From DUUS01 sp964416365 (lineage in GTDB: Bacteria > Bacillota_I > Bacilli_A > RF39 > UBA660): a DNA stretch of 8,645 nucleotides. The stretch is from NCBI GenBank assembly GCA_964416365.1, contig CAYQDO010000033.1, positions 1-8,645 of the forward strand, written 5' to 3'. Position 1 is the stretch's first letter; the number at the start of each line of letters is the position of its first letter. A model generated the notes under the pieces. That model was not told the origin of the DNA, made no database searches, and saw nothing but the letters and a program-made list of their open reading frames with translations. The translations under genes and the position numbers were made by a program. Shown here one piece after another: positions 5,837-8,645 of this stretch.

Positions 5837-5866
5837 AAAAAAAGACTACTTTTAAAAGTAGTCTTT
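5837..5866 (-). terminator. Intrinsic terminator after tRNA-Arg
   Basis: A perfect inverted repeat (AAAGACTACTTTT at 5841-5853 and its complement at 5854-5866) is followed on the minus strand by an unbroken U run. It lies 15 nt beyond the 3' end of the tRNA. Confidence 0.85.
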
Positions 5867-5880
5867 AATTTTCAAATAAA

Positions 5881-5957
5881 TGGTGTCCCCAGTACGACTT
5901 GAACGTACGACCGCACGCTTAGAAGGCGTGTGCTCTATCCAGCTGAGCTATGAGGAC
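5881..5957 (-). tRNA. tRNA-Arg (anticodon TCT)
   Basis: A 77-nt complete tRNA on the minus strand. The acceptor arm GTCCTCA pairs with TGGGGAC (one G-U), followed by discriminator A and an encoded CCA. The D arm is GCTC...GAGC. The anticodon arm is CACGC-CTTCTAA-GCGTG with anticodon TCT, which decodes AGA and AGG, the main Arg codons in AT-rich genomes. The variable loop is short, and the T arm is GTACG-TTCAAGT-CGTAC. It is a single-gene unit with its own promoter at 5978-6006 and a terminator at 5837-5866. No integrase or attachment-site duplication is visible around it. Confidence 0.97.
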
Positions 5958-5977
5958 ATTTCTAAAGAAGCAAACTA

Positions 5978-6006
5978 ATTATACTAAAAATTTGCTTCTT
6001 ATTCAA
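5978..6006 (-). promoter_or_regulatory. SigA promoter of tRNA-Arg
   Basis: The minus strand has TTGAAT (6001-6006), exactly 17 nt and a perfect TATAAT (5978-5983). The inferred start is about 14 nt before the tRNA 5' end. The promoter begins right after the stop codon of the ATP-grasp gene. Confidence 0.7.
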
Positions 6007-6009
6007 GTA

Positions 6010-7014
6010 TTAAAGTTTAGTTTCCATAATTTTTTGATATTTAGGAATTAAGCCTTCTTTTGCCATACTTAAACTTGGTTTAATTTGAAAAACTCCCGGA
6101 AAAGAATTACCTTCAATAATAACTGGACCAGTTTCACTTATCGCTACATCCCAGCCGACATATTTAACTTCAGGTATTTCTTTAGCAGCTTCCAAAACCA
6201 TATCACAAGCCTCCTTATATAAAGGCACATTAAATCCGGTAATTTTGATATTTGTAAGAGGATGCTTAACAAAGATATTATCAGATTGATCTATCGCAGG
6301 AACAATTATTTCTCCACTATCATTAACAAACGTATACATACTACCGCTTGAGAAATTATCAGTTACTCCCCCATTACCTATTTTAAATACCGAGTTCATA
6401 ACATAAGCATTTTTTCCATCAAAGAAAGTAAACAATCTTAAAGTATTAACTGATTTAGCATATACCTTATTTATTTCTTTATGTTGTTTAACACATTCTT
6501 CAACTAATAATTGTTTATTTTTAATTAAGCTATTAAATAACTTTTTTAAATCAGTCTTTTTATTAACGGAATATTTTTCAACCCCTTTACCTCCTTCACC
6601 ATCAAGAGGTTTAACAATCATTTCCGGATATTTTAAACTAAAATTTTTAAATTCATCAAAACTATCTTTAGATAACACTAAATAATCTCTTTTTAAATAT
6701 TTTTTAAAAATATCATTAAAAACACTTTTATCATCAAACTTATAAAAGTAATCAGGATTATTATATTTTTTAACAATCAAATTATTTTTTGTTCTGGTTA
6801 AATAGGTTTTTCTCTCTTTTTTATTTAATAAGTAGAATTCAAACTCTTGATAATCATAATATCCAGCGCCATAAAACAACCCACAATAAATAACATCAAA
6901 GAAAATGAAGAAAACACTTTTATTAGCTTTTTTACTTCTTTTTTTAATTATTTTAAACATATTACGGATGTCTATTTTTCTAGCATATCTAAGAATTGTT
7001 TTTAGTTTTCCCAT
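6010..7014 (-). CDS. Sugar-transfer-associated ATP-grasp family protein
   Basis: A 334-residue ATP-grasp enzyme that would couple ATP hydrolysis to joining a carboxylate with an amine or thiol. It best fits the sugar-transfer-associated ATP-grasp group found near surface glycan genes. Motifs: IVKPLDGEGGKGV (133-145), the ATP-binding glycine loop after an IVKP strand; LLVEECVKQH (169-178), the hinge; SVNTLRLFT (188-196), a group-specific SxNTxR motif; GGVTDNFSSGS (215-225); and the metal-binding pair YVGWDVAI (285-292) and IIEGNSFPG (299-307). The basic N-terminus (1-33) is followed by a hydrophobic stretch. The ribosome binding site AGGTGA is 5 nt upstream. The gene follows the 109-residue membrane protein gene by 32 nt and is probably co-transcribed with it. 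No glycosyltransferases are visible nearby, so its pathway is open. Confidence 0.82.
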   Translation of the reverse strand: MGKLKTILRYARKIDIRNMFKIIKKRSKKANKSVFFIFFDVIYCGLFYGAGYYDYQEFEFYLLNKKERKTYLTRTKNNLIVKKYNNPDYFYKFDDKSVFNDIFKKYLKRDYLVLSKDSFDEFKNFSLKYPEMIVKPLDGEGGKGVEKYSVNKKTDLKKLFNSLIKNKQLLVEECVKQHKEINKVYAKSVNTLRLFTFFDGKNAYVMNSVFKIGNGGVTDNFSSGSMYTFVNDSGEIIVPAIDQSDNIFVKHPLTNIKITGFNVPLYKEACDMVLEAAKEIPEVKYVGWDVAISETGPVIIEGNSFPGVFQIKPSLSMAKEGLIPKYQKIMETKL

Positions 7015-7022
7015 ATTTTCAC

Positions 7023-7037
7023 CTAAGATTATCTTAG
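7023..7037. promoter_or_regulatory. Perfect short palindrome over the ATP-grasp gene leader
   Basis: CTAAGAT-T-ATCTTAG is a perfect 7-bp inverted repeat around one base. On the minus strand its right arm runs into the AGGTGA ribosome binding site (7019-7024). It could be an operator, or a small hairpin that hides the ribosome binding site. It has no U run, so it is not a terminator. Confidence 0.35.
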
Positions 7038-7046
7038 CACAATATA

Positions 7047-7376
7047 TTAACTAAATAAAGCTTTTAAAAAGTCAATTAATTTACCCACTCCATCATTTAT
7101 GATTGTATCAATAGTATTACTTATTTTATCACCAGCTTTAGAATAAACATTACGATAATCAGGCACATCTGCCTTAATATAATCTTTAATATCAACTGGT
7201 TTACCATCTGCTAGATCCTTTTCAAACTGCATAATAGCCTCATGTGTTAAAAGGGTATTCTTCTTTAGTTTACTTTCATAATAACCTGTTTTACCAGAAA
7301 CATATACCGAAATAAACGCAATGACTAAAGAGTAAAATATATATTTAAATTTATTATTTTTCTTTTTAGTTTCCAT
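7047..7376 (-). CDS. Small single-pass membrane protein of unknown function
   Basis: I do not recognise a family. The 109-residue product has a short basic cytosolic N-terminus (METKKKNNKFK), one membrane segment (about 12-28, YIFYSLVIAFISVYVSG), and an extracytoplasmic domain of about 80 residues. That domain contains LTHEAIMQFEKDLADGKPVD (43-62) and the tail KISNTIDTIINDGVGKLID (84-102), which looks amphipathic and helical. There is no lipobox and no Cys residue. The start ATG has AGGAGA five bases upstream. The gene carries its own terminator-promoter cassette, nearly identical to the one before spoIIP, and lies directly downstream of spoIIP. A role in sporulation or the cell envelope is therefore possible but unproven. 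The ATP-grasp gene follows by 32 nt. Confidence 0.75.
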   Translation of the reverse strand: METKKKNNKFKYIFYSLVIAFISVYVSGKTGYYESKLKKNTLLTHEAIMQFEKDLADGKPVDIKDYIKADVPDYRNVYSKAGDKISNTIDTIINDGVGKLIDFLKALFS

Positions 7377-7392
7377 AAGACTCTCCTACTAC

Positions 7393-7434
7393 TAATATAT
7401 AATTTCTTACTTGATTATTATGTCAAAAAAAATC
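7393..7434 (-). repeat. Terminator-promoter cassette, copy 1 (before the 109-aa gene)
   Basis: A 42-nt segment identical at 38 positions to 8495-8536. It contains the T tract of a terminator running straight into a perfect TTGACA (7421-7426) and a TATATA (7396-7401) with a 19-nt spacer. Confidence 0.75.
7396..7426 (-). promoter_or_regulatory. Promoter of the 109-aa membrane protein gene
   Basis: A perfect TTGACA -35 with a long 19-nt spacer to TATATA (or 21 nt to TATATT). It sits immediately behind the upstream terminator's T run. Which sigma factor uses it is uncertain; I see no CATA-type -10 typical of SigE. Confidence 0.5.
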
Positions 7435-7448
7435 ACCATAAGGTGATT
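7425..7448 (-). terminator. Intrinsic terminator after spoIIP
   Basis: On the minus strand AATCACC-TTAT-GGTGATT forms a 7-bp stem followed by eight T. The end of the T run is also the beginning of the next -35 box. Confidence 0.75.
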
Positions 7449-7561
7449 GGTTATTAAGTTCCATTTCTTTTATTCCGATCTGATTTCCATAAAACAATTT
7501 GTTTTAGCTATATAACTTTTTTACTAAATTCATAAACCTACCTATATTATATCATAGTAAT

Positions 7562-8479
7562 TTAATATGATTTTTCTATTTCTTTAAAGAGTGCTTCGGC
7601 TATAAGATTAACACTGTTATATACTTCATCTATCTTATTATCTGGGCCTCCTATTTCAATTAAAATCGTATTAGGTGCAAAATCCTGATTATACTTTCCA
7701 TTTTTACTGTAATAAATATTTTTAATGACACTTTCATAATTAGTTTTAATATAATCTTGTAATTTCATGACTAAGTTTTGATTTTCTAAATATTTCTCAT
7801 GATTCATACCAACAACAAACATTAATTTAGCATATGTAAGATTGTCTACAATATCAGTCCCTGAAACACTATCCCGGTGTAAGTCAACAAAATACTTGAT
7901 AGATGGATAATCCTTTTTAGCTTCTTCCATAAGCATTCTACTAGCTAAATAAGAACTACCATAAGACCAACCGTTTAGATTAAGAATATCCTTAATATTA
8001 GCGTCTTCAACAACTGAATAAATCCCTTGCTTTTCTAAAGCTTTTTGTAGCATAACCGATGCCATATAAACTGTTGGGATAATATTATATTCTCTTAAAG
8101 ATCCCGGATTATAGTCTTCTGTCTGATGAGTATTATAAATATATACTAAAGGTTCTTTAACTTCCATTACTACTTTGGTACTTTCTTCTTCATAATTAAC
8201 AGCTTCTAACTTTTTAAAATTACTAAAAGATAACTTTAACATCGTATTAGGACTAGTTAAATTTATATTAAGTAAATCATAGATAGATATCTCACCTATT
8301 AAATTATTAGAAGCTATTGCTAAATATTCATTAATTCTTTTTTCATCAGTTAAACTTATCTTACTTTTAATCAAGTATTTTATCGTAAATGAAAAAGAAA
8401 AATATGCTATTAATACACATATAAATATCTTAATAAAAATATATCTATGTCTCTTTTTGGCAATAAATCTTTTCTTCAT
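7562..8479 (-). CDS. spoIIP: Stage II sporulation protein P (SpoIIP)
   Basis: Membrane-anchored peptidoglycan amidase/endopeptidase that works with SpoIID and SpoIIM to dissolve septal wall and drive engulfment of the forespore. About 305 residues. A basic N-terminus is followed by a membrane anchor (about 13-31) and a linker to about 105. The SpoIIP catalytic domain has VYIYNTHQTEDYNP (112-125), with His118 and Glu121 as in the family's H..E metal site. It continues with SYLASRMLMEEA (176-187), YFVDLHRDS (196-204, His201) and ILIEIGGPDN (272-281, Glu275), the remaining expected zinc/catalytic positions. I chose ATG 8477-8479 over the in-frame GTG nine bases upstream, because AGGTGA (8485-8490) lies 5 nt before the ATG and overlaps that GTG. 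It is shorter than B. subtilis SpoIIP (about 400) through a smaller linker. Confidence 0.93.
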   Translation of the reverse strand: MKKRFIAKKRHRYIFIKIFICVLIAYFSFSFTIKYLIKSKISLTDEKRINEYLAIASNNLIGEISIYDLLNINLTSPNTMLKLSFSNFKKLEAVNYEEESTKVVMEVKEPLVYIYNTHQTEDYNPGSLREYNIIPTVYMASVMLQKALEKQGIYSVVEDANIKDILNLNGWSYGSSYLASRMLMEEAKKDYPSIKYFVDLHRDSVSGTDIVDNLTYAKLMFVVGMNHEKYLENQNLVMKLQDYIKTNYESVIKNIYYSKNGKYNQDFAPNTILIEIGGPDNKIDEVYNSVNLIAEALFKEIEKSY

Positions 8480-8484
8480 AGGAT

Positions 8485-8490
8485 TCACCT
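8485..8490 (-). promoter_or_regulatory. Ribosome binding site deciding the spoIIP start
   Basis: AGGTGA on the minus strand, 5 nt before the ATG at 8477-8479. It overlaps the alternative in-frame GTG at 8486-8488, which therefore is not the start. Confidence 0.7.
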
Positions 8491-8494
8491 ATAA

Positions 8495-8536
8495 TAATAT
8501 ATAATTTTATCCTTAATTATTATGTCAAAAAAAATC
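8495..8536 (-). repeat. Terminator-promoter cassette, copy 2 (before spoIIP)
   Basis: A 42-nt segment matching 7393-7434 at 38 of 42 positions, with the same spacing of T tract, TTGACA (8523-8528) and TATATA (8498-8503). Confidence 0.75.
8498..8528 (-). promoter_or_regulatory. Putative promoter of spoIIP
   Basis: TTGACA, 19-nt spacer, TATATA on the minus strand, fused to the T tract of the terminator just upstream. In Bacillus spoIIP is read by SigE; a SigE-type -10 is not obvious here, so the sigma factor is open. Confidence 0.5.
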
Positions 8537-8553
8537 ATCTTAGTGATTTTTTT
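8528..8553. terminator. AT-rich bidirectional terminator upstream of spoIIP
   Basis: A7TCA (8528-8537) pairs with TGAT7 (8544-8553) around a 6-nt loop. It has few G-C pairs but a run of T on both strands, and probably ends a minus-strand gene lying beyond the window. Between it and 8645 I see no gene I can support. Confidence 0.65.
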
Positions 8554-8645
8554 ATTTTAGTATCCGCTAATTGTGAATACTATTAACCAATAACTTAAAT
8601 AGAAATTTTTTGATTTATTAAATGATTTAAATTCCAACAAACAAA

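Noticed and set aside
8557..8643. Open minus-strand frame at the window edge (ending VFTISGY) as the end of an upstream gene
   Set aside because: Only about 27 codons, AT-rich, with no recognisable family; chance is likely. It cannot be judged without sequence beyond 8645.
1..8645. CRISPR array, insertion sequence, prophage or toxin-antitoxin module
   Set aside because: No regularly spaced repeats, transposase, terminal inverted repeats, integrase or paired small toxin genes are visible in the window.
1..8645. Mollicutes-type genetic code (UGA = Trp)
   Set aside because: Two intact genes (obg and the kinase-like gene) end in TGA at the expected protein C-termini, and Trp residues are encoded by TGG.

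Overview
The window is AT-rich (about 30% G+C by eye). Every gene I can support lies on the minus strand, so transcription runs from the high-coordinate end towards position 1. UGA is used as a stop (obg and the kinase gene both end in TGA), so this is the standard bacterial code, not the Mollicutes code. The gene set (spoIIP, sirA, yneF, yceD-rpmF, obg) and the low G+C suggest a spore-forming member of the Bacillota, probably a gut-type Bacilli lineage near the Mollicutes/Erysipelotrichia. That placement is inference.

Layout in order of transcription. At the high end lies spoIIP (forespore engulfment hydrolase). It is followed by a small one-TM protein of unknown function and an ATP-grasp enzyme of the sugar-transfer-associated type. 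spoIIP and the small membrane gene are each preceded by a near-identical terminator-promoter cassette. Next come tRNA-Arg(TCT) with its own promoter and terminator, a NUDIX hydrolase gene, and the frameshifted remains of a radical SAM/SPASM gene that ends at a strong hairpin terminator. A 58-residue orphan gene with a TTG start follows.

The remaining half is a conserved housekeeping/sporulation block. It contains a PfkB-fold protein with degenerate catalytic residues, a stand-alone Smr protein, obg, a BtpA-family TIM barrel, sirA, yneF, yceD and the start of rpmF. The first three look like one operon: a good promoter, a 4-nt ATGA overlap, then a weak hairpin after obg. The gap before sirA holds a perfect Spo0A box (TTGTCGAA) over the -35 position of a promoter with an abnormally long spacer. 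That is the architecture of Spo0A-activated SigA promoters in Bacillus.

Taken together, the window joins ribosome/GTPase functions (L32, Obg, Smr) to two stages of sporulation. SirA acts early, to stop re-initiation of replication. SpoIIP acts during engulfment. The most interesting points are the apparent Spo0A control of sirA, the PfkB-like protein with two Asp-to-Asn replacements, the duplicated terminator-promoter cassette, and the radical SAM pseudogene.
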